Source of the DNA: Garcia nutans
Lineage: Eukaryota; Streptophyta; Magnoliopsida; Malpighiales; Euphorbiaceae
Length of the DNA: 64,000 nt
Direction: 5' to 3'
NCBI GenBank assembly: GCA_947685225.1
Contig: CANTUV010000026.1
Span: 54,831,501 to 54,895,500, forward strand
A program made the position numbers and the translations under genes. The notes beneath the pieces were generated by a model, which had not been told where the DNA came from, made no database searches, and saw nothing but the letters and a program-made list of their open reading frames with translations. Shown piece by piece: positions 35,817 to 47,250 of the stretch. Each line of letters opens with the position of its first letter. Position 1 is the stretch's first letter.

Positions 35817-36530
35817 ATGGGTCTTATGGATTCTGAATCTTGTTTGGATCAAATAAGGCAATGCCAAGATTTATCTGAAAATTCTACAGAATTTTTTGAT
35901 CAAACACGTGGAGAAGAAGCTAATAAAGCAAAAGTTGAGACATCTTTTGGGCCTATTACCCCTGATGTAAACCAAGAGAATGGGGATTTCCCCTTGGATC
36001 TTAGTTCTCCCCTCACTGCAGTGAAAAAACTACCTAAAGTACTGACATTTGATTCTCAAACCAACAGAAATCAGGACCTACTTGTTGGTGCTGATGATTC
36101 TACTAGCCCCAGAACACCTAAGGATGGCGTTTTTGACCCATTTGCTCCTGGCCCCGAAGACAAAGTGATGGTTCCCATGTGTAAGAAGTACTCTGATGAA
36201 GCCAGGATAAGTGTTGCAAGACGTCTTAATTTCGGTTCGTCCATCAAAGGTTTGGACTATACAAGTACTGGTGATGATGCAGTGTCTATCTTAGATGATG
36301 AGATGTTCAAATCAGTCTATGAAAATCTCTTAGAGGTTATTGTTTCTAACCAAACAGAGACTTCTCTTGCTGAACTACCAAACATCGAATGGGATTCTGA
36401 GGCTTGCAGGACACCTCAGTCAGCTCCTCGACTAAATGGAGTTGCAGAAACTTGCCCCGGTGCTCCGTTGAAACCGACAGGTAAATCAAGGATTATTGAT
36501 TTGGGATTATGCAGAAAGCTTGATTTTTAA
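35817..36530 (+). CDS. Unrecognised plant protein with S/T-P sites and an RxL motif
   Basis: I do not recognise the family by name. One coding exon follows a leader intron (35441-35791). The ATG at 35817 is the first methionine after the splice acceptor, giving 237 residues; an ATG further 5' lies within the intron. The protein is acidic and low in predicted structure. It has five proline-directed S/T sites (T48, S64, S97, T100, T199) and RRLNF at residues 135-139, which fits the RxLxF cyclin-docking pattern. Distinct conserved-looking blocks are TPKDGVFDPFAPGPED (100-115), CKKYSDEARISVARRLNF (122-139) and TCPGAPLKPTGKSR (212-225). I infer a possible CDK/cyclin-linked protein, but this is motif-level evidence only. 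The reading frame is intact. Confidence 0.7.
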   Translation: MGLMDSESCLDQIRQCQDLSENSTEFFDQTRGEEANKAKVETSFGPITPDVNQENGDFPLDLSSPLTAVKKLPKVLTFDSQTNRNQDLLVGADDSTSPRTPKDGVFDPFAPGPEDKVMVPMCKKYSDEARISVARRLNFGSSIKGLDYTSTGDDAVSILDDEMFKSVYENLLEVIVSNQTETSLAELPNIEWDSEACRTPQSAPRLNGVAETCPGAPLKPTGKSRIIDLGLCRKLDF

Positions 36531-36953
36531 CGATAGTGGATTTGTATGCCTATCTGCTCTTGTGAAAGCAACACAAAGTGCCAAATCATTTTGCAAGTGT
36601 GCATTATGCATTAGTTTAATGCTCTAACTTTCGTGCGGCATAATTAAAATTGTGGTCCTCGGAGATCTAATTTTGACAAGGAACATCTTAGTCTGACCAG
36701 GCTTACAGTGTAGCAGTAAACTATGTATAGTAATTGTCGATGTTTACTGTCCTTTGGAATTAGCAAGTGTTCCTTTTCATAGACAGTAATAATTGTTCTT
36801 TGTTTATGTCATGTTTTCTGTCACATAATCTTATATTGTATATCCATTAGTATGAGCCAAAGTAACAAAGACCTAATGCTGAAACTAATAGCATAAAGTA
36901 TAAAATTTGGATGATTATCCTGTGATTTTCTTGCAACATATGAAGTTTGTATC
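36531..36953. other. 3' UTR and flank of the gene at 35817
   Basis: AT-rich sequence downstream of the stop codon, with no other gene visible. Confidence 0.45.
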
Positions 36954-36958
36954 AACTG

Positions 36959-37345
36959 TATTAGAGCTGAGCCTAACTCAACCTGAAAACCCGAGTTAAC
37001 AAGAAAATGATTGCCCAGTCTTATAAGTGACTGGAGCTGCTCATTCCTTACCGATGTGGGATTCACATTCCCAACATCCCCCCTCAAGTGAAACCGGACC
37101 TTTTTGGTTGACACTTGCTAACACAAGCCCGTTTGGGCGGACCGGCTGGCATCTCTTCATCAACTTCGGTCATGTGGGGGTTTGGCTCAGGATCTAGCCC
37201 GTTTGGGCATTAATTGCTCTGATACCATATTAGAGCTGAGCCTAACTCAACCTGAAAATCCGAGTTAACAAGAAAAGGATTGCCCAGTTTTATAAGTGAC
37301 TGGAGCTGCTCATTCTTTACCGATGTGAGATTTACATTTCCAACG
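36959..37345 (-). mobile_element. TRIM (terminal-repeat retrotransposon in miniature)
   Basis: A complete 387-bp element on the minus strand. Two 118-bp LTRs (36959-37076 and 37228-37345) enclose only 151 bp. The initiator-Met primer site TGGTATCAGAGC (minus, 37216-37227) touches the 5' LTR, and a purine tract GAGGGGGGA touches the 3' LTR (37077-37085). The 5-bp target duplication AACTG is exact (36954-36958 and 37346-37350). The 3' LTR begins TGTTGGGAATG and includes CCCACATCGG, as in many plant TRIMs. It has no coding capacity, so it depends on other elements for mobility. LTRs differ at 8 of 118 positions, mostly C/T changes, so it is older than the copia element. Confidence 0.93.
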
Positions 37346-38777
37346 AACTGAATAAAGAAATAGGGTGATTGATGAAGATATCAATAAATTCGTGGAGAAA
37401 TGGGTTCTTTCTAAGAGGTGCTTGGTAGTGATGTTTTAGAGGATGTATCTGGGATGGAATAATATTAGTTTTTCACCATCTATTTGAAAGAGAATGAATC
37501 AGAGAACCAGGAATTGTGCAGCAACAGCAGCCCCATCTCAGCTAATACCTTCATTAGCTAATCTAAAGATCCATCTTTCAGTGACTTGTATTCTTTCCTT
37601 TGTTCGATTATTATACTAAGGGTGGGCATCGGTCGGGTTTAAGGTATATTTCAACCCTATCGAATCCTATTTATTACTAAAAAATAAAACCAATTTTGCT
37701 TGAAATTATATATATTTTTTATCGGCCCGCATATTTTTGGGTTTGGTAAGCTTAAATTGGATTCTATAATATATATAATATATATTATAAATATATATTC
37801 AATATATAATTATATATAATATTGTATAAATTTTTGGGTTGGTTAGATCAAGTCATGTTACATAATATATATTATAAATATATATCTATAATACATATAT
37901 ATTCATCTGTATGGTTCTGATTGAAGAGGAAAAATGAATATCAACCGGATTACCCAACTATATCCAAATTTTTTTTTAAAAAAATTGAATTTGATTTCAC
38001 TCGTATATGCAAAATAATCCGATCAATTCATATTAACATATATTTGGTAAGGTCAAATTCAGTCGGCTTCGAAAAATTTACACACCCCCTCTGCTTGTGG
38101 GTTCTGGAAAAGGGACCATTTCCGTCGGGTGCAAGTCCTATACCGCAGGTAGCTTCTTTCGTTTATCAAGAGAAGTTAAAAGAAATTGTCATAATGTTGT
38201 ATGCAGAAAGTACAAACTTTGGTTAGATGCACACTTAATATTGAACGTTCAATTATGGATATTCTTTGATTTACCACTTTCTTTTTTCCCCATGTGTAAC
38301 TCTCAAGTATGGTAGTGGTGGTAAAGACAAAAGCTTCCAACAAACTGGAACCAAATCACTATGTGAAAAGCAGAGTTTTTCTTTTTCTTGGGTTATGCTG
38401 CAGAATCCCATCTTTTTCTCTATTAGTTTAGCAACCAAGGTGATAAAAAAGATTCATCATATGTAAAGTTTCTTTCTAATTTTGATTTTGCACATATGGA
38501 TGAAGTTTTGGGAATTGGGCAATGCATGATTTATTAATAGCAAAACGAATAATACTGATAATAATTTTGTTTGCATGTGAATGTACAAGAATCTATCTTA
38601 TGTGCAGGCACAACCCAACAGTACAAAAGATATAGATCTAATTTTTCTAATGAACAACTCTAGATTTGATGAACCCTGAAAAACTCCCCAACCTAAAGGC
38701 TGCAGATCTATAAATACAAAGATGCTTTAATCTCAATCCCACATACATACATACACACATGTATTATCAAATTGTCC
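37346..38777. other. Spacer with a possible GGGTGGGCA-type MITE
   Basis: No gene. About 37620-38090 starts with GGGTGGGCATCGGTCGGG and ends with the reverse complement of AGGGGGTGTGTAAATTTTTC, enclosing (TA)-rich DNA. This looks like a common plant MITE type, but no target duplication was found. The last part before 38778 should include the 3' end of the NHL gene. Confidence 0.35.
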
Positions 38778-39920
38778 TCATAACTTGGTCTTGCTCTTGC
38801 ATTTCTGGCTCTTAATCTTCAGAGCATGAATTTCAAAAGTAAATGTACATTTAGAAGTAGCAACAGCATGCTTTTTGATAATCCCCAAGAATGTAACCCT
38901 CCCAGGAATTCTTGTTCTTGTTTCCACAACAAGTTCTCCGATCAATAAATCTCTGATCAATGTCGTCAATTTAGAAGTTATCTCATCAATATCTATTGTA
39001 AGCCGGACAGGAATAGTTACTGACCCCAGTGGCGAAGCCACATTGTTGAGAAGGGGGGCAACTGCCCCCCTTCATTTTGAAAAAAAAAAAACATATATAT
39101 ATATATTCATTAAAATGTTTAAATTCTTTTATTTTTCACCATTAAAATTTTAAATTATCTTCTAATCTAAGAAAAAAAATATAAATTTTAAAATTTTCAA
39201 CCAAATTAATTCAATTTCATCCAATTAATTAAAAGATTAAAAATAAATTGAAAAAATAATGAAAAAATAAAATTTAAAAAAAATATAAAATTAAGATCTT
39301 TATTTTTTATTTTTTTTGTTTAATTTTTTTACTTTTTATTTTATTATTTATATTTCTAATATTTTTTGATGATTTTTACATCAATTATATTTGTTAAAAA
39401 AATATTTTTTGATACTTTGTTTGATTATTTTTTTTTATTAACAAATGAAGATGTCTTATTAATAGATTAATAAATTTATTAAATAATTATTATATAGAAA
39501 TGATTTAAAAAAAATTATCCCCTTCTAATACAATTCTAGCTTCGCCCCTACCGACCCTCTAGAAGGTATTAGGCCCGGTCCTCTATCTGCTTTTCCTACC
39601 ACATTTTCCCTGCATAAAATAATACTCTCACCAGGGCCATGTTTAAATCTCGCATAATTTGGGTTATGTAGAAGGAATTGAAGATTGAGGGAAACATTAA
39701 GTTGGAAATTAACAACAGGGAAGGAAATTCGAGGAGAAATTCCATCGAGGGTGGCTGAGAGAATCTCAAATTTGGGTTCTTTAGGCTTAAACACAGTAAG
39801 TGCTAATATTAAAATGATTATGGATATTAACAAGAAGACAGATAAAATTGCTCCGCCGATGATGTAGCGGCGGCGGCGCTTCGATGATATGGGAGGAGGT
39901 GGATCAGCAGTTTCAGTCAT
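38778..39920 (-). pseudogene. LEA_2/NHL (NDR1/HIN1-like) gene split by a hAT-type insertion
   Basis: LEA_2 (NHL) proteins are membrane-anchored with an extracytosolic beta-rich domain and act in stress and immune responses. The N-terminal part (39920-39558) has a basic patch SSKRRRRY, one transmembrane helix (residues 20-44) and the start of the LEA_2 domain up to GPGLIPSRGS. The C-terminal part (39018-38778) continues with VTIPVRLTIDIDEITSKLTT to the end, KCKSKTKL. Between them lies a 523-bp insert plus its 8-bp target duplication (531 bp, an exact multiple of three but full of stops). Without it the frame would be continuous with 203 residues and no other lesion. As it stands, translation would stop in the insert after 131 residues, so the LEA_2 domain is cut. 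Tandem paralogue of 44528-45178. Confidence 0.87.
39027..39549. mobile_element. Non-autonomous hAT-type element C (523 bp) inside the NHL gene
   Basis: The left end reads CAGTGGCGAAGCCACATT; the reverse complement of the right end reads AGGGGCGAAGCTAGAATT. The target duplication is ACTGACCC (39019-39026) and ACCGACCC (39550-39557), 7 of 8 identical. Host coding sequence resumes in frame on both sides. Inside, a G run and a C run near the left end (GGGGGGCAACTGCCCCCC) can pair; the rest is AT-rich and non-coding. The TIR resembles elements A and B in this window. Confidence 0.85.
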
Positions 39921-42900
39921 TGAGAAATAAATTTGTGGTGTGGCACTTGGAAAGGAATGGAACAGTCTGCTATGAATTATAACTAAGTCATGTGGAAGGA
40001 GGAGAAGCCATTAATATGGAGATGTGCAAAGATAACAAACTGATTGAGATAGTGAGGTTTTAAAAACCAGAGGATTGGAGAATGGAAAGATGATGGTGTT
40101 GTTGGTGATTGGAGAGCTTTTAATAATATTCACCATATAACTCCTAGCAGTTTTCTACTTGTTACATCACCACAAATGAAGCTTATTACTTGGATTTATT
40201 TATTATATTATCATATTTACCATTTAATCTCCTTATTTAATTTAATTACTACATGATACTACTTGTCTTCTGCCTGGCACAATTTTTTCTATGCCATATC
40301 TTATGCTCCAATGAAATCCTAAAATGAAGAAAGATCCCTCTCGCTCATTTCCAGTCAAAGGCTTTAACTTTCTATGATTTGTTTCTCAGAAAATGGTGGA
40401 GAAGAAATGGCCGGAGGCTAGAGTCGAGTACCGTACGGCTCCGCTCAATACAAGAGCATCTCTAGTGCTCTTAAAAATGGTGGGATGATCCCTCCCTGCT
40501 GAAAAAAAGAAGGAGAAAAGTATTGACATTCATTCTTTTAAAACAAGCATTAAAAAAATATTATTTATTTAGTATAAATTAAAAATATATATATAAATAG
40601 TATTTGAATTTTTTTATTTTTATTATTTGATGTATGAATATTTTTTTGTTTATTTTAGTGATCTGAATTTTTATTATTAAAAATAATTTAATTAAATAAA
40701 AAAATAATTCATACATAAAAAAATAAGTGAATAAAAAAAGTTCATACACTAAAATAAGTGAAAAAAAAATTATACATTAAAATAAGTTAATAAAAAAATT
40801 ATATACCAAAATTTCTGAATTTTTATTATTAAAAATAATTTAATTATTCTGGCTGTTTATAGATCGACCGGAATAACTAATTATTTTTAATAAAAAATTT
40901 AAATATCAAAATAAATAAAAAGAAAATTTATATACTAAAATAGTAAAATTAAAAAAATTCAAAAAATATTTATATATATTTAAAAAAAAAAGAAAAAGAA
41001 AAAGAGAGACGGGAGACTTGTTCCTTATCATTAGACAAATAAATCTCACTTTTTTTAAGGATCTCATTTTATAACACTATTTATTTACCATAAAAAATAA
41101 AAGTGGGACAAGACTTGCCCATTCGATTTCTGATACTCTAAGTGTCTCTCTCTTCACAGTGTGAGTCATGAGATTCTAATCCATCATGAAACCTACATCT
41201 GATTTTTTTTTCTTGTTTTCTAATTTTGATGCTTTTGAAGATTTTGTTTTTGTTGGATTTTTGCTGAAGATTCTTTTATTATTTTTTATTATTTTAAAAA
41301 ATAGAATGAGTTAACTTTACTCTGTACCAAATTTTTTAATGTCGTATATTAATCGATGAATATATCCTAAATTAACTCGAATTAAAATTTAAACTTTTTA
41401 TTAAGCCAAATTAAATTAAACCAAAACTGAATTCAGGATGGAACGGTTATTGTATGCGATATAACTATTTGTAATTTTGATTAAAACTAAAAAATGTAAT
41501 ACTTGTTCTTAATTATTTTTAAATCTATTAAATCATATTTTAATAATAAAAAAATTAAATATGAATAAATAGTTATTCGATTTCTATTTTATTTTATTCC
41601 ACAAATTAAAGAAGTATTAGAATATTTTATTTTAACTAATAAAATTCTCAGTATCTCTTTGCCATACACCCAAATAATCTTTAATTGATATCTGTAAATA
41701 TATTTAACATTTTAGTTTAAAGACAATAATATTTATTTTATTTCAAATTCTTATTCCCGTAATCAGTTTCGATTTAGAGAAAATGATTGTATCACAAACG
41801 TAACTAAAAGACATTGGTTTGGTATAACAATGTTGAATGTGCTGATGATAAGATTTTTTTCCTCACCCTTCATATTGCTTCACCTACTTCTGTTTTATTT
41901 TTATCTCTTAACATATTTATTTCTGGCAATGATCAATTACGCTATTACTTTTGTAAATAATGTTTAGAGCGAATTAAAACCAAAATTAGAAAACAAACAA
42001 ATTAATTAAAAATATAATTAAAAAGTAAAAAAAATCGCAAATAAATGAATTAGCTTGAACTCGGCCTCGAACGCATTTGAGCAAGCTTTGAGTTCAGATC
42101 GTGCTCAAGCACTGGGCCAAATTCAGGTCCGATCCGGCCCAACTTGGACCTCTCTATCAAATAATAATAATAATAATAAATGGAGCAGACGTTTTGAGAT
42201 TAAACAACTAAGCAGAGGCGTAGAGCTGCTTCTTAAAGTTAAATACTTATTATATTGATGATAAATTGATTTTACTTTATATTAAATTTATTTATTTATC
42301 TTCATTATAATAATAAAATAAGCATTTTCTACCAGGACAAATGTTATAAAATTACACAATTTAATACTAATTTTATTTGATAAACTTGATGTTAAAAAAA
42401 ATATGGAGACATAATCTAAAATTCATAATGTTAATAAATTTATAGATTATTACAAATTTTTTTATATTATTATTTTGCTTAAAAATAAACAGATTGATTT
42501 ATTTTTTTATTAATAATTATAAATATTAATATTTAACATATTTTATTATAAACCAAAATAAGAATTTTTTTATCTATTATTTTTACAAAAAGCTATTTTT
42601 TCCTATCAATTTTGAGAGGATCCACCACTGAATGAGATAATAGCTCCCCGTTTTCATGATTCTCAAGTTCCTTTCTATTGTTGCCTTTTGGTATATTTAA
42701 AATCATCTTTCAATTCTTCGTGAGAAACACTCCAATATCACTTATTTGTTTTTTAATCTCGATTGAGAGAAACGGTTGGGCATCTCAAACTCAAATATTC
42801 CCCAAAAAGGAAAAAAAATAAATATTTAGTGATGACGGCGAGAGGTGGATCGGGCTTCGCAGAAAAGGTTCTGATACCTAAATTAGTGCTTGGTCAGTCT

Positions 42901-44103
42901 GAACATAAATAGAATAATAATGAAGAGAAGAGAATGAGAGCTGAAGACTTTTTTTATCTGTGGGGTTTGCCCCTATTTATAGTCAATGTGTGAAGGAGAT
43001 AAATTTGCATGCGTCAGATAATATTTTAGAAGTCATATTGGTATATCTGCCACATCAAAACTATACACTTGCTGTGTCAGAGAATATTCAAAAATTTTGA
43101 TGGAACGAGAATGTTCAAAGTCGAAATTGAGCCTTTTCGAGAGCACATTTAAATAGCGGTTAGTCATAAATCTCGATTCATGGAGCTCGATTAGAGAAGG
43201 GACAATATCATTTAAAATATTCTATTAGTCACATTAATACTTTTATTTCAACTACCACTGCTCTTCATCTAAATATTAATTGCATGAAATATTTTAATTT
43301 CCAATAAATACCATGAATTAAGCAACTTATTTGGCATTACTATTTTCAAAAGAAAATATTATGTCAAAAATAATAATTAAAGTCTATTTTCAAGATATCT
43401 TTAAATAATTTTGATTATAAAATTGAAAAAATATTTGAATAAGCAAATTATTATTTTAATCGATGTCATCGAACCAGCTTAATATTTTTTAGTAACAGCT
43501 TTTGTTTTCTGAAAATGAGAATTTGATAATTTGTTTGACAGAACTACCCAAATGGATATGAGTTAAATTCGAATTGAGAATATATTTTAATTTGACCAAA
43601 CTTATATATATATAAAATTAAATCGAATTCGATCGAACTTATTTATATTTTCGATCGATTCACAAATTTTTAATCTCGATCGAATTTAATCAGATTAAAT
43701 TAAATTATAATATATAATATTTATTATATATATAATATTATATATTATATATAAAAAATTTATAGTCAAATTAATTCAGATCGATTTAGATCAAATTATG
43801 TAATATATATTATAATTTATAAAAATATATAATATATGCGTCAATCAAATTCGAATTAAATTTAAAAAATAAATTTTAATCCGATCACCGATTGAATTTA
43901 ATTTTTTAAAAAAATATAAATTTAATTTTATTCATATAAATTTATATACAATATAAATCGATCATATTTGATTAAAATACATACTTAATTTTATTCATAT
44001 AAATTTATATATAATATAAATCGATGATATTCTATTAAAATACATACAGTTTGGTTGGATTAGATAAATTTGTGCACCCCTTGCCAAAGTGAATCTCTAT
44101 TTG
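39921..44103. other. Spacer between the two NHL genes
   Basis: No gene is recognisable. It contains a foldback-like AT region at about 40650-40960 with the phrase TGAATTTTTATTATTAAAAA occurring twice, a (TAA)n tract near 42160, a possible LTR relic (42885-43260) and a second GTGCACCCC-ended repeat (about 43540-44083). Confidence 0.45.
42885..43260 (-). mobile_element. Possible LTR fragment with primer site
   Basis: On the minus strand a promoter-like CTATAAATAGGGGC (about 42972-42985) is followed downstream by GGTATCAGAACC near 42866-42877, similar to the initiator-Met primer site. This arrangement resembles the end of an LTR and the start of an internal region. No partner LTR or coding region was found. 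Confidence 0.35.
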
Positions 44104-44213
44104 TTTTTTTTTTTTTTAAGATTTAAACCCCGGAAATATATTTTGTGGGGGTTTAAATTTGCGATCTTTTTGTAGTGAATTGGGTCGCTAGCCCGCTAGA
44201 CTAACTCCAGCAG
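44104..44213 (-). mobile_element. Possible tRNA-derived SINE relic
   Basis: On the minus strand a box A-like TAGTCTAGCGGG lies near the start, a decayed box B-like CGCAAATTTAAACCCC about 50 bases on, and a 14-base poly(A) ends it. That layout fits a plant SINE. Target duplications were not identified. Confidence 0.4.
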
Positions 44214-44527
44214 ATTAAGTGAACCTCTGTTTATTTCATGGAATTATCTATATTATGCTAAAAATATATATACAAGTACCCAGAAGTCGGAAAATAGACG
44301 GTTGGATAGTAAAAGAAAGTACATTTGTTTTTAAAAACTATTTCGCTATCAAACAACAAAATCAAGAACCGTGTCTTTATCCGGGCAATTGAGCAGTAAA
44401 ATTTAAAAAAAAAAACAAAGATTTATTCGATGTATACAAACAAGTTAATTAGTACTAATTAGACAGAAACAACAGCCAATCTGAGTCGTATAATCTGAAA
44501 ATTAAACAATAAAATGAAGAAATTTTT

Positions 44528-45178
44528 CTACAGTTTTGTCTTGTATCTGCAACTCTGATCAGCCACAGTACCGTTAGAAATAAAAACAGTGATATCGCAG
44601 GTTGTAGTGGTGTCCACACCGACTTTAAATATTTTAAAAATCGAAACTTTGCCCGAAATTTTTATCAAAGAACCGAAAGTCAACACGCCAGAAACCACAT
44701 CGGAGTAAAGCTGGGGAATAGCAAGCAACCGATCTGCCATGACGGTAACCGTAACATTCATGGATTTTGTAGAATCGGCGGACATCTTTCCGGCAGGAAT
44801 TGGAACTTCGCCTACGAGTTCACCTCTGTAATTCAACAGAGCAGAGCCGTTTTTGTATTTGAAACCGACTTTATTTGGGTTTTTTACAGTGAGATCGACG
44901 TCGAGGGTTAAATTCAGATCCACGCCCATTCTAGCAGGGTCTAAGGAGACACGGAAGTTCTGAAGAGTGATTGAATCGACGGAGGTTTCAGGTTCTTTGG
45001 CCTTAAAAACAGTGAAAGCTAAAATCACCACCACAAGAACGAAAACAAGGATGATGACCGCCGTCACCGCAAGACAAATATTTCTGCGTCTATGTTTGCG
45101 TTTTGATGGTGGAGTTTGAGACTCGGTGTTTTTTTTAACTTTTGAGGAATTTAAAGCTTTTTCTTCTAATTTCTCCAT
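44528..45178 (-). CDS. LEA_2/NHL (NDR1/HIN1-like) protein
   Basis: Intact single-exon gene of 216 residues. A basic N-terminal tail (PPSKRKHRRR) is followed by one transmembrane helix (about residues 34-58), then VFKAKEPE and a LEA_2 domain with LNLTLDVDLTVKNPNKVGF (the NPN turn and K-V-G-F are typical), YRGELVGEVPIPAGKMSAD and a C-terminal CDITVFISNGTVADQSCRYK. Several N-x-S/T sites are present, which fits a luminal or apoplastic domain. Family members act in stress and pathogen responses; the specific role is unknown. It is the intact partner of the broken gene at 38778-39920, which shares VFKxKEP after the membrane helix and a KTKL C-terminus. A (GA)n tract lies just upstream, in the leader, and minus-strand TATA-like sequence at about 45325-45345 may be the promoter. 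Confidence 0.9.
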   Translation of the reverse strand: MEKLEEKALNSSKVKKNTESQTPPSKRKHRRRNICLAVTAVIILVFVLVVVILAFTVFKAKEPETSVDSITLQNFRVSLDPARMGVDLNLTLDVDLTVKNPNKVGFKYKNGSALLNYRGELVGEVPIPAGKMSADSTKSMNVTVTVMADRLLAIPQLYSDVVSGVLTFGSLIKISGKVSIFKIFKVGVDTTTTCDITVFISNGTVADQSCRYKTKL

Positions 45179-46151
45179 CGTTCTTGCTTCTCTGTTTTGC
45201 TGTTAGAGAGAGAGAGAGAGAGTGCCAGTCTGGATAATTTTTCAAAGGTTTTAGCAGAAAAATTATTTGGGTTCGCGGAGAGTCAAGTGGCCGCAGGATG
45301 CATCTTTGCGGTGCTTTATGGCCTATAAATGTATATATACTGTCCCGTCCCGTGTTCCCAACAGCTAGGTGGGCTCAACTGAATTAAATTATAAGTACAT
45401 TTGAAAATTGAAAATCTATGATGGTTAAAACAATTACTTTAAAATTACAAATGTCCTCAATTGTTGATTATTGACTTTATGCTTACCATCAAAAGCAATA
45501 TAATTTTTCAAATGTTGTCGTGAACTTGTGTTTAATTAAAAGATATATATATTTTTTGTAAAAAAATTGTAATTATGTAATATTTTTTACTATTAACTAT
45601 ATAATTTCTTTTTGGGTTCAAATAGAGAAAACTTGAAATTTTGCGGAAGTCAGGAGTTGGAAGGTTATGAGAGTGATCTGGTTCATTTTCCATAGGATGT
45701 TTGGACCAGGCTAGTTCCTTCCACCAGTTGAGAAGTATGAATATTAGGTGTTTCTTAAGTGTTATCTGTGCCTAACTTACTGGTCTTAATTGCAGCAGTA
45801 AATGGGACCTTAAGTTTTTCTTTGAGATTGTGATTGATATAGAACTCCAAGCCTAGAAAGTAACATGCTGAAGCTTGCGTGCAAGAATTTTATTACCTTT
45901 TATTTATTTTTTTAAACAAATGAAAAATTATTGTGATTTCCAACCCTCATATTATAATTTCTGATTATAATAAACAAATTTCAGATTAGAATAAATGTTT
46001 TAGTTAGGAAGTATAAATCCCCATTTAAATAAATTTATTTTTTTAATGTTTTAAAAAATAAAATTTTCATTGCTAAATCATTGCCTATTTTACTATAAAT
46101 AATATATTTATTTAAAAAAAATAAGTGATAATACAATTAGAATTGATATTA
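45179..46151. promoter_or_regulatory. NHL promoter region and spacer
   Basis: Minus-strand TATA-like ATATACATTTATAGG at about 45325-45345 and a (GA)n tract at about 45205-45222 precede the NHL start codon at 45178. The rest is AT-rich spacer with no gene. Confidence 0.45.
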
Positions 46152-46530
46152 GAGGATATGTTATTTATAAGCTAATAAAAACTTATAAACACTTAAAATT
46201 TTAAACAATTACGTATTTATTACGAGTGATTATAAAAAGCTAATAAACATTTAATATATTTGATAAAAAATAACTTATAAGTATATTTATTATTAAAATA
46301 ACTAAAAAATATTTAAAGCTATATTAGTAATAATGTCTATTTAAATAAATACAGATAATATAATACATTATTTGATTAAGCTAATTTATAAGTACAAAAA
46401 TAATAAATTACTACTCTCAATTTATTTTTTTAACTTATAAGTTAATAAAATTATTTAAACAAATATGTCGTATTAATTTTAAAGATTATAAGCTGGTTTA
46501 ACTTGCTTATAAACTAAGTCAAACACTCTC
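46152..46530. mobile_element. MITE related to the one at 32259-32710
   Basis: The right end (reverse complement GAGTGTTTGACTTAGTTTAT) and internal ACTTATAAG-type words match the element at 32259-32710. The left end is worn (GAGGATATGTTATTTATAAG). No target duplication was recognised. Confidence 0.5.
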
Positions 46531-46534
46531 TTAT

Positions 46535-46565
<31 letters not shown>

Positions 46566-46572
<7 letters not shown>

Positions 46573-47213
46573 GTCCATAAAATTTTACATATTACACTAG
46601 TCAATCATTTTATTTTTAACATCTAATTTTACATTCTTTGTTTTCAAAAATTAAACCGTTTAATTATTCTATTAATATTTTCATCATAAAAACATTAGTC
46701 AACTACTTTAATATTATAAAATAATTTATTTACACTTTCTTTATATATATATATATTATTATTTGTTAAGTCTTACTTATTTTTAATTTTATTTATATTT
46801 CTTATAAATAATTTATTTTAATTTTATAAATATTATTAAAAAATAATTTTAAATAATACGAATAATATCTTTTATTATTTTGCAGATAATTCATATATAT
46901 TATTTATTTTAATTTTATAGATATTACTAACAAATAATTTAAAATAATACGAATAATATCTTTTATTATTTTATATATAAAATAAAATTAAAAATGAAAT
47001 AAACTTAATAAAAAATAAAGATAAATATATATATATATATAAGAAGAGCAAATACGTTATTTTATAATATCAAAGTAGTTGACTAATGATTTTAAGATAA
47101 AAATATTAATAAAATGACTAAACAGTTTAATTTTTAAAAACACAGGATGTAAAAATTAAATGTTAAAAATATAAGAACCGACTAATATAATATGTAAAAC
47201 CTCAAAAATTTTC

Positions 47214-47216
<3 letters not shown>
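46566..47216. mobile_element. Foldback element with about 190-bp inverted arms, flanked by (TAA)n
   Basis: The arm at about 46566-46760 is an imperfect inverted copy of the arm at about 47020-47205 (for example TTAGTCAACTACTTTAATAT on one side and its near reverse complement on the other). The centre holds a 75-base segment repeated directly (about 46805-46885 and 46895-46970) that contains AATAATACGAATAATATC. Both outer borders are (TAA)n tracts (46537-46570 and 47214-47251). No coding sequence. Confidence 0.75.
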
Positions 47217-47250
<34 letters not shown>

